64,000 nt of DNA. It comes from Elysia crispata. Lineage: Eukaryota > Mollusca > Gastropoda > Plakobranchidae. Below the pieces are notes generated by a model. The model did no database searches, had not been told where the DNA came from, and saw only the letters and a program-made list of their open reading frames with translations. The stretch covers positions 1-64,000 of the forward strand of contig JAWDGP010003562.1 in assembly GCA_033675545.1 (NCBI GenBank). The letters run 5' to 3'. A program made the translations under genes and the position numbers. Below, one piece after another: positions 1 to 11,742 of the stretch; within the stretch, counting starts at the first letter, position 1, and every line of letters begins with the position of its first letter.

Positions 1-169
1 CTATAGGTCGCTATCAATATTTAACTTGAAATACAAAGAAAATAAAAAAAAAATAAAAAAAAAACTTAACAGTTTAAGTGCTTAGTTGGAGAGTCGAGGG
101 ACCCAAATTGGAATATTTAGATCTCTTTTTCGCATTTAAAAAGAAAGGCTAGGTCAAAAGCGGAAGAAA

Positions 170-925
<756 letters not shown>

Positions 926-1603
926 CTCATTGTCGAAAGCGAGACAGACATTCTATGGGTGTCCTTCTCCCTATCTAACCACGGGAGGTATCTCTAATAA
1001 TCAGTTCCAAAGTTTTAAATAATACAGCCATGGCCAGAGAGGAGGAAAGTCACCCCGTCTTCGTGGAGCAATTATCTAATTTAAATATAAATTTGACGAC
1101 ATAGAGAGAGAACCCCGACATGTGGAACTACAGAATTATGTAAGTTTGAGGTCAAAACGCTCGAGTGTCTTGTGTAGGGCAGAAATCAAATAAACACCCG
1201 CATGTTTGTCTTCTTCTTTCACTCATGATGTCAGCGCGAAGGACGAAAAGTTTCACTCATGATCCACCCGTGAAAGAGGACAAACTTCACCCATGATTTT
1301 CAACGAATAAGACCCACCTCTCATCAGTTGTTTACCTAAAGACGTTCGAGAAATTGATTCTTTTATACTATGCACGTCACGCGTAAAGATTTTTTTGTGA
1401 CACCACCAGAAAGTTTGGTGCATTTCGTGCCAGCGCAGCTAATCTGGAACAGAAACAGTGCTGACCGGCACAAGCTGAAACGTGCCATAAAAATTTTACA
1501 CAGATTTGCCTAGTTTTTTCCATACACGAAAAACATAATTATGTAAATTTATCCCTACTATATGAAGGAAAAAACGCGGAAAAAAAAGTGCAACACCAAT
1601 AAC
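926..1603. other. Unique intergenic stretch
   Basis: No gene is recognised. The only local structure is a short imperfect repetition of TTCACTCATGAT at about 1218-1300 (three copies, roughly 35-40 bp apart). Confidence 0.6.
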
Positions 1604-1731
1604 AAGAAGAAGAAGAAGAAGAAGAAGAAGAAGAAGAAGAAGAAGAAGAAGAAGAAGAAGAAGAAGAAGAAGAAGAAGAAGAAGAAGAAGAAGAAGAAGA
1701 AGAACAACAACAACAACAACAACAACAACAA
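1604..1731. repeat. (AAG)n followed by (CAA)n
   Basis: About 33 uninterrupted AAG triplets pass directly into about 9 CAA triplets. A long pure purine strand of this kind is known to be able to form triplex DNA. The poly-Lys, poly-Asn and poly-Ser frames across it are artefacts. Confidence 0.95.
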
Positions 1732-2249
1732 TTGGTTGCTAGTGAATTCTGGAATATTTTTGTTCTGTATGATGGAACGAACGAAATGTCCAATCTACCT
1801 CATGACGTGATTAAGTGAAGTATGAAATGGAAAGAAGGTAGAAAGAAATGAAGGAAAGGAGATGCGTTGGATTGTACATGATGCCTAACATTTTGTACTT
1901 GAAATGCATGAATAAGTCAGGAGCCTTTCATAAAATATCTAAATCAAATAGATAAGACATGTACTATCGCCACCATCTAAGTTGCACAACTACATTCCTA
2001 TCACAATCTAAAGAAAATACAACTTCGAAACCTGAGCAGCAAGATAAATTTATCACTGGCATTCTTTCTCTCGCACTCCTCCCCTTCCCTCACACTTTCT
2101 CTGTATCCCTCTCTTTCTCACGTATGTCCATCTTATTCTGCCCTAAATCTCTCTTTACGTGTCATTCCTCTACAAATATTCACTCTCTGTTCCCTTTTTC
2201 TGTAACTATCTGATTCCTTTTCGATTAATTCATTCCCCATCCCCACCTT

Positions 2250-2257
<8 letters not shown>

Positions 2258-2335
<78 letters not shown>
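2258..2335. repeat. (CT)n microsatellite
   Basis: About 39 CT dinucleotides lie inside a wider pyrimidine-rich tract (about 2050-2470) that is free of recognisable coding content. Confidence 0.95.
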
Positions 2336-2338
<3 letters not shown>

Positions 2339-2472
2339 CCCCCTCTCTCTTTTAACTACTTATCTCAACCTTTTTTTTCTGTTTCACCGTTTACCTCCCT
2401 GTCCTCCATTCTTCCTCTTTTGTTACCAGCTTATTTATCTGGCTATTATGTCTGTGCCTCTCTACATATTAC

Positions 2473-2477
<5 letters not shown>

Positions 2478-2515
<38 letters not shown>

Positions 2516-2536
2516 ATATATATATATATATATGAT
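2478..2536. repeat. (CT)n then (TA)n microsatellite
   Basis: A (CT)17 run is followed directly by a (TA)n run. No gene content. Confidence 0.93.
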
Positions 2537-2607
2537 ATAAAGCATAAATCCTCCCTTGCAGTCACCACCAACCATTACTGATAGCCAAAGTTAAAAAGCT
2601 GCGCGAT

Positions 2608-2642
2608 AAATGCCCTGAGACGGCAAGGACTCAGCGGCATTT
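2608..2642. other. Short strong hairpin
   Basis: AAATGCC-CTGAG (2608-2619) pairs with CTCAG-C-GGCATTT (2630-2642) across a 10-base loop. This gives 12 paired bases with one bulge. It sits just before the composite tandem repeat and is more GC-rich than its surroundings. Function unknown. Confidence 0.6.
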
Positions 2643-2654
2643 ACACAGGGATAT

Positions 2655-2736
2655 AGATAAGTTAGATACCGGTTAAAGAAGAACCAATTCAGTATCCGGT
2701 ACTAAAACTGCGATATCAAAGCAGGTATATATATAT

Positions 2737-2796
<60 letters not shown>

Positions 2797-2858
2797 GTTA
2801 GATACCGGTTAAAGAAGAACCAATTCAGTATCCGGTGCTAAAACTTCGATATCAAAGC

Positions 2859-2915
<57 letters not shown>

Positions 2916-3070
2916 TAGATAGATATATAGATAGATAGATAGATAGATATATAAGTTAGATACTGGTTAAAGAAGAACCAGTTCAATATCCGGTACTAAA
3001 ACTGCGACATCAAAGCAGGGATATAGATCAGTCAGATACCGGTTGAAGGAGAACAAGTTCAGTATCCGGG
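2655..3070. repeat. Tandem 65-bp core separated by (TA)n/(GATA)n
   Basis: A core starting GTTAGATACCGGTTAAAG and ending ATATCAAAGCAG occurs at about 2661-2725, 2798-2861 and 2954-3020, with a partial copy at 3030-3069. Between copies lie (GATA)n and (TA)n runs of different lengths. The core is nearly identical between copies, so the duplications look young, while the simple-repeat linkers differ in length. Confidence 0.9.
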
Positions 3071-3640
3071 TTTTTACTCCAGTTCAACGGACGCAAGCCA
3101 AGCGCCTGAAATACATCACTTATGGTCACAAGCATGGCAGCGTCATAAATAAAATTCATATTGACCTGTCATACTCAAGGTAATATGCATGAATAATTTC
3201 ACACTGCTGAATTCTCTCTCTCCCCCCAACCCCTTTCTTTCAAGGAGGTTCCGTTTTTTTTACATATAAGAAAGATGAAAATATCCTCACGTGTTACTTA
3301 AAATCATAATAAGAAATCGTTGCTTCTTCTCAAAACATTATACCTCGAAGTGCAGGAAGCCCTAGCTGTAGCAATAAAAAGGCCACACAGCATGATTGTG
3401 CAAATACATTCTCTCTAGTAGGGACCGTATATAATTTCCACAATCTTCCCAAAACGTGATCACCGCATTGCTAGGTCAGTATGGGTCAAATCAGTTTGGC
3501 TTTCTATGGACCAGACTTGATAATATAAAATAGCGATATAGGTTTGTGGAGTAAACATCAAGCGTTCCTTCTCCACCCTCTTAATACTACTGCTAGTTCT
3601 ACTGCTGTTGTTAATATCATTAAATGTACTTCTACTGTTG
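3071..3640. other. Unique intergenic stretch
   Basis: No gene, RNA gene or mobile element is recognised. Confidence 0.55.
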
Positions 3641-3675
3641 CTGCTGCTGCTGCTACAACGACAACAACAACAACA

Positions 3676-3757
<82 letters not shown>

Positions 3758-3798
3758 ATACCACTACGTACTACTGCTAATACCACTAAGTACTACTG

Positions 3799-3863
<65 letters not shown>

Positions 3864-3892
3864 GACTACTACTACCACTTCTAATACCACCA

Positions 3893-3926
<34 letters not shown>

Positions 3927-4131
3927 GCTACCACCACCACCACCATTACCACTACCACTGCTATGCACCACCACCACCACCACCACCACCACCACCACCA
4001 CCACCACCACCACCACTACCACCACCACCACTGCCACCACCACCACCACCACCACTGCTGCTGCTGCTGCCACTGACCACCACCACCACTGCACCACCAC
4101 CACCACCACCACCACCACCACCACCACCAAC

Positions 4132-4165
<34 letters not shown>

Positions 4166-4247
4166 GCTGCTGCTCTGCTGCTGCTGCTGCTGCTGCTGCC
4201 ACTGCTGTGCTGGTGCTGCTGCTTCACCACTGCTGCTGCTGCTGCTA

Positions 4248-4337
<90 letters not shown>

Positions 4338-4393
4338 CCTGCTGCTGCTGCTGCTGCTGCTGCTGTTCACCACTGCTGCCTGCTGCTGCTACC

Positions 4394-4443
<50 letters not shown>

Positions 4444-4464
4444 GCTACTACTACTACTACTACT
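3641..4464. repeat. 824-bp triplet patchwork: CTG/ACA/ACT/CCA/CTG/ACT
   Basis: Blocks follow in order: short CTG and ACA, long ACT (two blocks split by unique bases near 3752-3796), CAC/CCA (about 3926-4130), long CTG (about 4131-4442), and a terminal ACT block. CTG is interrupted by TTC, ATT and CAC codon-like units. All frames are open in places only because every triplet present lacks stops; the Leu, Tyr, Pro, Ala and Cys homopolymer frames are not genes. Confidence 0.95.
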
Positions 4465-5059
4465 GTTCAGCACACTAGGCCTTGCCATTCAAACAGAGCC
4501 CAGCTTATACAATATCGCTACTACGCTGACCGTTGCTATAAGCTGACCTGCACCGCTTCCTATTATCCTCTTCTGCTTGAATGCTAAGAAAACAGTCAGA
4601 GACATGTTTTCATGGAGCAAATTGAAAATAGCACGATTGCTGGATGAGATGCTTTTCTAAGAGACTTTTTTTCTATTTTTTTTTTTTTTAATATAACCAA
4701 CGCATGGAGTTTTCTCATCTGTTTTGCTCAGGAAAGGAACAGCCCACCTGATGCGATTGAAAGTAAAGGTGGATGTCACACACTGCTCCTTCTGCAGATC
4801 TCCTCTATCCGAGAATATAAGCATCAATAGAGGCACGAGATGGACGCTGGAGATACCAATGGTAATGAGGTTAGAACGTCTGCCTTAACATCCGCAGAGC
4901 CTTCTTCAGATGTTCAAGCCCAACACGATCCATAGATAAGTTCAGGAGTTCGTTTTCCCATCAACCCCTGCCGCATGAGAGCTTAAAATCAATATGCGAG
5001 AAATCTGTGTTAAGGACAGGCTGTATCAAGTAACACAACCTGAACGACCCCCTAACCAA
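4465..5059. other. Unique intergenic stretch
   Basis: No recognisable gene. One T-rich run lies near 4667-4690. Confidence 0.55.
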
Positions 5060-5174
5060 ACAACAACAACAACAACAACAACAACCACAACCACCACCAC
5101 CACAACAACAACAGCATCAACAACCACCACCACCACCACCACCACAACCACCACAACAACAACAACAACAACAA
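5060..5174. repeat. (CAA)n/(CCA)n mixed triplet array
   Basis: Alternating blocks of CAA and CCA/CAC triplets. The poly-Thr frame across it is an artefact. Confidence 0.93.
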
Positions 5175-7630
5175 AAGAACCCTCTTGCTACCGGGGCTTC
5201 AAATAGTTTGAGTGGACTTGAAACATCAACCCATTTTACAATGTAAAATCAACGAACAGAGGGTCTAGCAGTAATGTTGTAAGCAGAAACAAGCGGTTCA
5301 TTTCTATGAAGCCATCACATGGGAATCATGAAGTTCTTTAATTCTACACAATGGAATATAAAGCGAGCCTCTTTGGGCAATTCGACTTCATTTGCGTCTC
5401 ATACCAAATATCAGTCTGGGGCCATCCGGACCGACAAAAGCGTGATATGAGGGAGAAAGGGTGAACTGATGGAATGGACATTGACAACGTTTGATAACAT
5501 TGTCTAGAGAGCAATGATTATTCATCGGCGCACCTTGGGTTTAGAGAACATCGAGATAGGTCCAAGAAGGGCTTCAAGAGGTTGCTTGTCTAAATTTTCT
5601 CAGGAAAAGGAAGACGACTTCTATTTTAGGAAAATCTAAGCGTGACTGCAATCTTGATACCAGCAATGAGGAAAGTGGAAAAACGTGCACGGGCTAAGGT
5701 CAAGACATAATGCACGGTGTTAAAACTTTATATGATTTAAGACCGAAATAAAATCTTAGGAGAAAATTCGTTATGCAGTTGGTGTATTTTATTTAACCAA
5801 TTACCATTGCCTGCGGGATTTTCTTTACATTACGCGATTTGAAGATGGCACGTAGTTGTGAAAATCGAAAAAAAAAAATAGACAGCCAGAGAAAAAAATT
5901 TTCGTCCACAATTTCATACTGCACATTGACTATGGTTTTAGTATTTTTTGCGGACTGCGAGTCAAGACTATCACACAAAAATTCTTAAAAAACAAAAACA
6001 AGTTGAACCAATACTATTTCAGAACATCACACAATTACTTGTCTGTAAAACATCGTTTACAAGATTTTTGACAAAATAACTTCATGCACAACCAAGAGCC
6101 TTACGTGCACTTTACTGAGGTGGGTATAGAAGACTAGACACATTTCTTCTCCAAGGAAATAATAAGAGATAAACTTTAGATCGACTCCATATGTCCACAG
6201 ATCGCTATGTACTGCCTCATTCATCAAGAAGATTCACTTTTAAAACGCGACATGTCGACCAGGCAACATTTCAATAAGTTTTACAATGTTCACGTACGGC
6301 TTTGGTTTTCAGTAATGGAAATCAGCCAATATTAGAACGACGCTATAAATTCACGCTAAATTGCTAAACATATAATATCTAGTGCCTAAAGTTGCACTAC
6401 CTTGCAGGAATTAATTAGCTTCCCATTCATTTTGATTTTCGTGGTAATGAATTGCTAGCAGATCTATAAATAGATTTGAATTGTACAGATTTAGTTTGAT
6501 GTTCTTATTTAAATGAGTTTACAAATATTTCGTGCTGCTCAGATAGGATTCGTTTCGTGGCTCTCCTGAGATGTTCGTACGGGCTCTTCCAAAACGACGA
6601 ATAAATAAATTTGAAAACGTTTGAATTATTTCTTTGATCATCGATAGTAGAACGGTTGACTAAGAGAATCTTGAAATGTTTCTAACAGTTTATTCATAGA
6701 ATGTGACAAAACCAATAGCTTGAAAGTCAAACCCAGTGTCAAACTGTGGCCGGCGATGTTATGATCCAAGTTCTTCTCCTGATCTTCTTGTTTGGAATGT
6801 CGTGCGCAGAGATTCATCCCACCATAAACAGCCGAGAGGAAAAGAGGCTAAGGAAGTCATAATGATCTCTGAAACGCCTTTAAGAAATTTAAAGAATGTA
6901 TCTCATGTTTCTCACATTATATCAAAGCTTTCCGTCATCATTTTAAGGCTTCGGGCGGCTTTAAATTTGGCCGGCTTAGAATATTAGAGCAAATTACATA
7001 TAATTATCAACAAAACTTGATTTCGATAAATTTTTTTTCAGAGCGAGAAAATATTTGTTCTGATCCATAGAGGGAGCATATTTGTGTCAATAACAAAATT
7101 AATAGACAGACACTACAATTATTTATTTCTTGATAATATTGCGTTACACTGGCCATCTAAAGGCCTCGCGACTAGAAGTTTTAACTAGTCTTGCTCAATC
7201 TCGCTCAATCTTTTAAGGGAAATAGTTGGACAGCTATATGGAAGATTGAAGATATAAAGTAGCAATACTCGAGTAACCTCGTTACTCAACTCTGGATTGG
7301 ACTGTATCGACATTCCTCCTCTAATCTAACATCCATTGTTTTGAAATATGGAAATTTCATGTGATCCTGGTCACGATTCACACTGTCCTTTATCACAAGG
7401 TATATTTCTTTTTCCATGTCTGTGTTTACCACTCTAGGTCTCTGTTAGACAGCCATGTTGATTTACTTTTTGTTTGCGATCTCGGATAATAGAATTATTG
7501 TTCAAGAAAGAGAGGCATGTTGGGCCGGTAAGCAGAGCGGGCTGTAAGCTCCATGACGAGGCAAGAGTCTCGGAGTTGGTCTAAAATTTGACGGATTCGA
7601 TGATAAACAGCAAGGGTAAAGTCAGAATTC
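5175..7630. other. Unique AT-rich stretch with one dispersed-repeat copy
   Basis: No gene is recognised. Bases about 6370-6550 resemble the degenerate dispersed repeat also found near 9.9, 22.7 and 23.8 kb (shared phrases such as CCTTGCAGGAATT and CTATAAATAGATTTGAATT). The 83-codon frame near 6736-6987 has no recognisable motif. Confidence 0.5.
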
Positions 7631-7639
7631 GACAGCTTT

Positions 7640-7760
7640 AGATTCTTGGTAGAGCACAACTGCGGTGGTTAGAAGTTGACCTTGACAATATCGAGAATTT
7701 GAGGTATTCGAATCCTCACTGAGTTTATAGTTAAGTCGGCACTCACCGTCTTGATTTCGA
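7640..7760 (+). mobile_element. Possible tRNA-derived SINE fragment
   Basis: TTGGTAGAGCAC at about 7646-7657 is a good match to a tRNA D-arm, near the RNA polymerase III A box. GGTATTCGAATCC at 7702-7714 resembles the B box GGTTCGANTCC with two extra bases. Spacing fits a degenerate tRNA-like head. No tail repeat or target-site duplication is identified, so this remains tentative. Confidence 0.35.
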
Positions 7761-7879
7761 GGTCTCCTAAAATACAAGCCAAGTCACCGAAGTGAACAAA
7801 CTTTTGCGTGACAAGGGTTTTCGTGATCCTTTTCTTTTTACTTTTAAGAGGGAAAGAATACTAGTCGCACATATATATG

Positions 7880-7931
7880 CAGGGAGAGAGAGAAAGAGAG
7901 AAAGGGAGTGAGAGAGGGAGAGACAGAGAGA

Positions 7932-8007
<76 letters not shown>

Positions 8008-8347
8008 AGTTGAGGGAGATAAGTATCAGAAAGACAGAGAGATAAAACACAAGAAAATAAAAAGAGAGAAAGAAAGGCCGAGAAAGATACATACATTCAG
8101 AGAAGATAGGTAGATAGAGAGAGAGATATAGAGAGGTAGAGACAGATAGAAAGAGAGAGGCAGAGAGGTCATTAAGTGAGAGAAAAGTAGAGAATAGAGG
8201 GGTAAAGAAAGAGAGAAAGGTAAAAAGGGAGAGAGAAAGAGAGATATACGGAAATATATGGCGGCAAAAATATAAGGGAACAAAGAGGAAAAAAGAGAGA
8301 AGAAGAAAAAAGAGGTGAAAAGCTAAAGTGAAAGAGAGAGAGAGAGA

Positions 8348-8430
<83 letters not shown>

Positions 8431-8443
8431 AGAGAAAAAGACA

Positions 8444-8531
<88 letters not shown>
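7880..8531. repeat. Interrupted (GA)n array, 650 bp
   Basis: Pure GA runs lie at about 7933-8003, 8336-8425 and 8447-8531, separated by degenerate purine-rich DNA with GATA, GAAA and GGA variants. Long Ser/Leu and Arg/Glu frames on both strands are repeat translations. Confidence 0.94.
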
Positions 8532-8533
<2 letters not shown>

Positions 8534-8920
8534 TGTAGACATGATTAATCGCAAACTCCAAACTCAACCAAAATATCATATAAGTTTTGTTGTAATGGAA
8601 CAATCACAGCAGTTTTCGGCCCCTATAAACTTAGATCGGTTCCCTGTCGGAATCTAGCGAATACTTATAGCTCGAGGGACGATACATCATAAACTTTCTA
8701 TGCATTTATTAGTACCGGATTTTTTTTTCATACAGCCATGCTTGTCATTCACTGCTGACTAGAAATTTGGGCTGCTAGAATTGACAAGTCATTCTCATGA
8801 CCCCACGCGTGGGCTCCTTTCAGAGGATTGCCGGATCACTTCTGGTGAGGCTACCATCTGAAAGTTGAGCCACTTGTGGATGTCATTGTCACTTTCTGGG
8901 TCCGTGCGGAGGTAACGAAA
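8532..8920. other. Unique intergenic stretch
   Basis: No gene is recognised. Confidence 0.5.
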
Positions 8921-9182
8921 CGGAGCGGGGTAGGAGGAGTATGGGGTGTGGGGTGGACAGGGGGTGGGGGGGGGCGGGGGAGGAGGAATGGAGTAAGTAA
9001 TCGAGATACGCAAGTTGCACATAATATTATGCCTTCCAATCTAATTAATTTCTTCCTCAACACCCTCCCCCCTCTCCCTTCCCCCCCTCTCTCTCTCCCC
9101 CCCACTTCTCTCTCCCTCTCTCTCTCCCCCCCCACTTCTCTCTCTCTCTCTCTCTGTCTCTCTCTCCCTCTCTTTTTCTCCC
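8921..9182. repeat. G-rich tract and C/CT-rich tract
   Basis: A G-rich stretch (about 8926-8988, with runs of 5-7 G) is followed 70 bp later by a C/CT-rich stretch (about 9061-9182). The G-rich segment could form quadruplex structure. Frames across it are low complexity. Confidence 0.75.
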
Positions 9183-9895
9183 CATGCCCCTTAAAGCAAA
9201 GTGCTATTAGACGGTTTCACCATTTGAAAGAAATACACAAGTCAATAGTCATGAAATGTGGATTTCATATACCCCCCACACCCCCACACCTGTTTCCCTC
9301 GCTTGGTCACATTCGTTACGCTTGATGTCATCTTTTTCATAAGGCTTTAACTACAGCATTTAGAGCATGTTAGCATCAGTGACTTTGTTCCTCCAGAAAT
9401 ACGGTATACTGAATAAAAAAGCTGGTTTTGTTCTTTTCTATCTCTTAAAAAATTCTTATGAAAGTTCATTTTAAACTTATGTAGGTACGGTACAAACAAA
9501 AAGTGCCAAGAGTTAGAGATGCGCTGAGTTGCGAAAATTTTTAGTTTTCAGTTCATTCGCACTTACATGATAATGACCGGTCAAAAGGATCTATAAATAG
9601 ACGAGGAATTTTTTTTTTTTTAAATAACGAGGTAACTTTTTTTTATTGCTTGGAGTACTAGCTGGGTTAGCAAGTTAATTGATTTTCTTGTCTAAGGTTT
9701 TTTTATTTATAGAGTTTCGCAAAGAGAATGATAATCCTCCTAATTTTCTTCTCTAAACGTTCCCCATGAGAATAATTCACTCTATTTGCACATATTTTTC
9801 AACGTCATAAGCTGTTTTCTTTTAGACAATAAGAATAGTTAACTAATTTTGTAAAATTCAAATCTATTTACCGATATTTCTTTCTAAAAAATTGC
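9183..9895. other. AT-rich unique stretch
   Basis: No gene is recognised. It contains fragments related to the dispersed repeat described at 9896 (for example CACTTACATGATAATG and GGATCTATAAATAGAC near 9560-9602). Confidence 0.45.
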
Positions 9896-10010
9896 TTATC
9901 ATGCAGTTTTAAATAATTGCTCGGCAGTGCACTTTTAGGCACTTAACACGAAATTTCACAGCTACCTAATAAACGTTTAAAGGATCTAAAAACAGACTGG
10001 GAAAGTACAG
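9896..10010 (+). repeat. Degenerate dispersed repeat, forward copy
   Basis: About 110 bases align well with the reverse complement of 23745-23870. Matching landmarks are TTTAAATAATTGC, TTCACAG, TAAACGTTTAAAGGATC and CAGACTGGGAAA. I judge identity by eye at roughly three quarters. Weaker relatives lie near 6.4, 10.55, 14.75 and 22.7 kb. Family and ends unknown; an old non-autonomous transposon or SINE is plausible. Confidence 0.55.
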
Positions 10011-11324
10011 AGTTAGCCGATTTCCTTAATTAAATTTTATTGTGAAATACCTGCTTTTGGAGAGTGTAGAACAATGAGACGAAAAGTTCATAAATCCAAA
10101 GTAAAACTGGTGCGCATCAGCTGCATTAGTTCTCAATTGAGTAAAATTTCCGTTAAAGCTGTCTGTTCGCCACTACATACATTAATTTAGGACACAATGA
10201 GAATTCATTAAGGTTGAAAGGATGAAATAAAACTTGATGGTTGACAATAAAAGCTTTGAGACAGCTTGTCCTTGACGCCTAAGTGCAAATGCATGTTGTG
10301 TGTGGACGTGACCCAGCTTTACACAGAAAGTAACGGGTTGGAAGATGGTCACATTCGGAGAAACAAAGTCAAATACCTAACTAGGTGGCAACGGTTGTTG
10401 TGATGGGGACCAACGGCAACCATTAGAATAGTTTTGCTTTATAGGCAGAGAATTAAGTTTTCTTCTCCGTGCACTGATCTTCTTTAGGATTTAAGAGCAG
10501 TTTAATACGGTAAATCAACTAATTCTGAATATCCCGATATACCGTATCCGCTCAAAGATCCTTTGAAACGCTCTTATGAATTCCCGCAAACTGTCTAATC
10601 ACGCATGCCTTGCGGATTTAATACCAGCCCATTTATTCAGTCTAAATAATAACGAACTATTTTATAAGATCTTAAAAAAATTCGCTGACTATCTGTACTA
10701 ATTCTAAGACAGTTTTGTTTACTTCTCTGCTTAAAAAAAAAAACAGGAAAAAAAAAAAAAAAGGTTGAATGCTATCTAACCTGAGTCGAGTACTTGTTCC
10801 CACCTTATGAAAAGATAACTGTATCTGAGAGTTTGCTCAACAAAATGATCTTATTATTCTGAAACTGAAAGTAACAAACGTGATGAACCTACAGTCTATA
10901 AAAGTGAGGTAACAACTCAACATAAGGGCAATGCCAAGGCAGCTAACTTGATTGTTAAATCTAAAAGTTCTAAAATATTTAGACTTCATGAATTTCAAAT
11001 GTTGTGTCTGAAGTTTTTCTAACAATACCTACTAAAAATAAACGTTTTCAAAGACATTCATAGAAAGTAAATAAATACACTTTTTCGTAGAGGATTTCCC
11101 ATCTAAAATGCTCTAGTAAGGCTATTATCGACCTTGCTTATTTTCTTAACACACAAAGACTGAGCAGACTTTAGAAACGACGAGTAGACTTTGTACATCA
11201 ACAATACTTTCTTTTATTATTTTCTATCCTATTTTTTCTTTTAATCGCTAGTGAGGTAAAGAAATGAATGCGATGAGCCATCCTCTATTTCCATACCTTA
11301 CATAAACACACTCACAAACTCTCT
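10011..11324. other. AT-rich unique stretch
   Basis: No gene is recognised. A segment near 10550-10640 (GAAACGCTCTTATGAATT) has a weak match near 14730-14830, suggesting another copy of the dispersed repeat. Confidence 0.45.
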
Positions 11325-11334
11325 CTTTATATAT

Positions 11335-11382
<48 letters not shown>
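11325..11382. repeat. (TA)n microsatellite
   Basis: Near-pure TA dinucleotide run with one AA interruption. Confidence 0.95.
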
Positions 11383-11383
<1 letters not shown>

Positions 11384-11402
11384 AATAAATATTTACAAAA
11401 TC

Positions 11403-11405
11403 ATA

Positions 11406-11466
<61 letters not shown>

Positions 11467-11490
11467 TGATGATGATGATGATGACGATGA

Positions 11491-11571
<81 letters not shown>

Positions 11572-11585
11572 CACTACCACTACCA

Positions 11586-11637
<52 letters not shown>

Positions 11638-11649
11638 CACTACCACTAC

Positions 11650-11742
<93 letters not shown>
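11403..11742. repeat. Composite (AAT)n-(GAT)n-(CTA)n array
   Basis: AAT repeats (about 11409-11464) change to GAT (11465-11489), then to CTA. The CTA part holds two islands of the hexamer CCACTA (about 11570-11592 and 11636-11649). All reading frames are trivially open. Confidence 0.95.

Noticed and set aside
3608-4587. Leu, Tyr, Pro, Ala, Cys and Thr homopolymer frames over triplet arrays (also 11401-11777, 14922-15143 and 48690-49217)
   Set aside because: Any triplet repeat without a stop is open. Flanks are too short and unlike any known protein.
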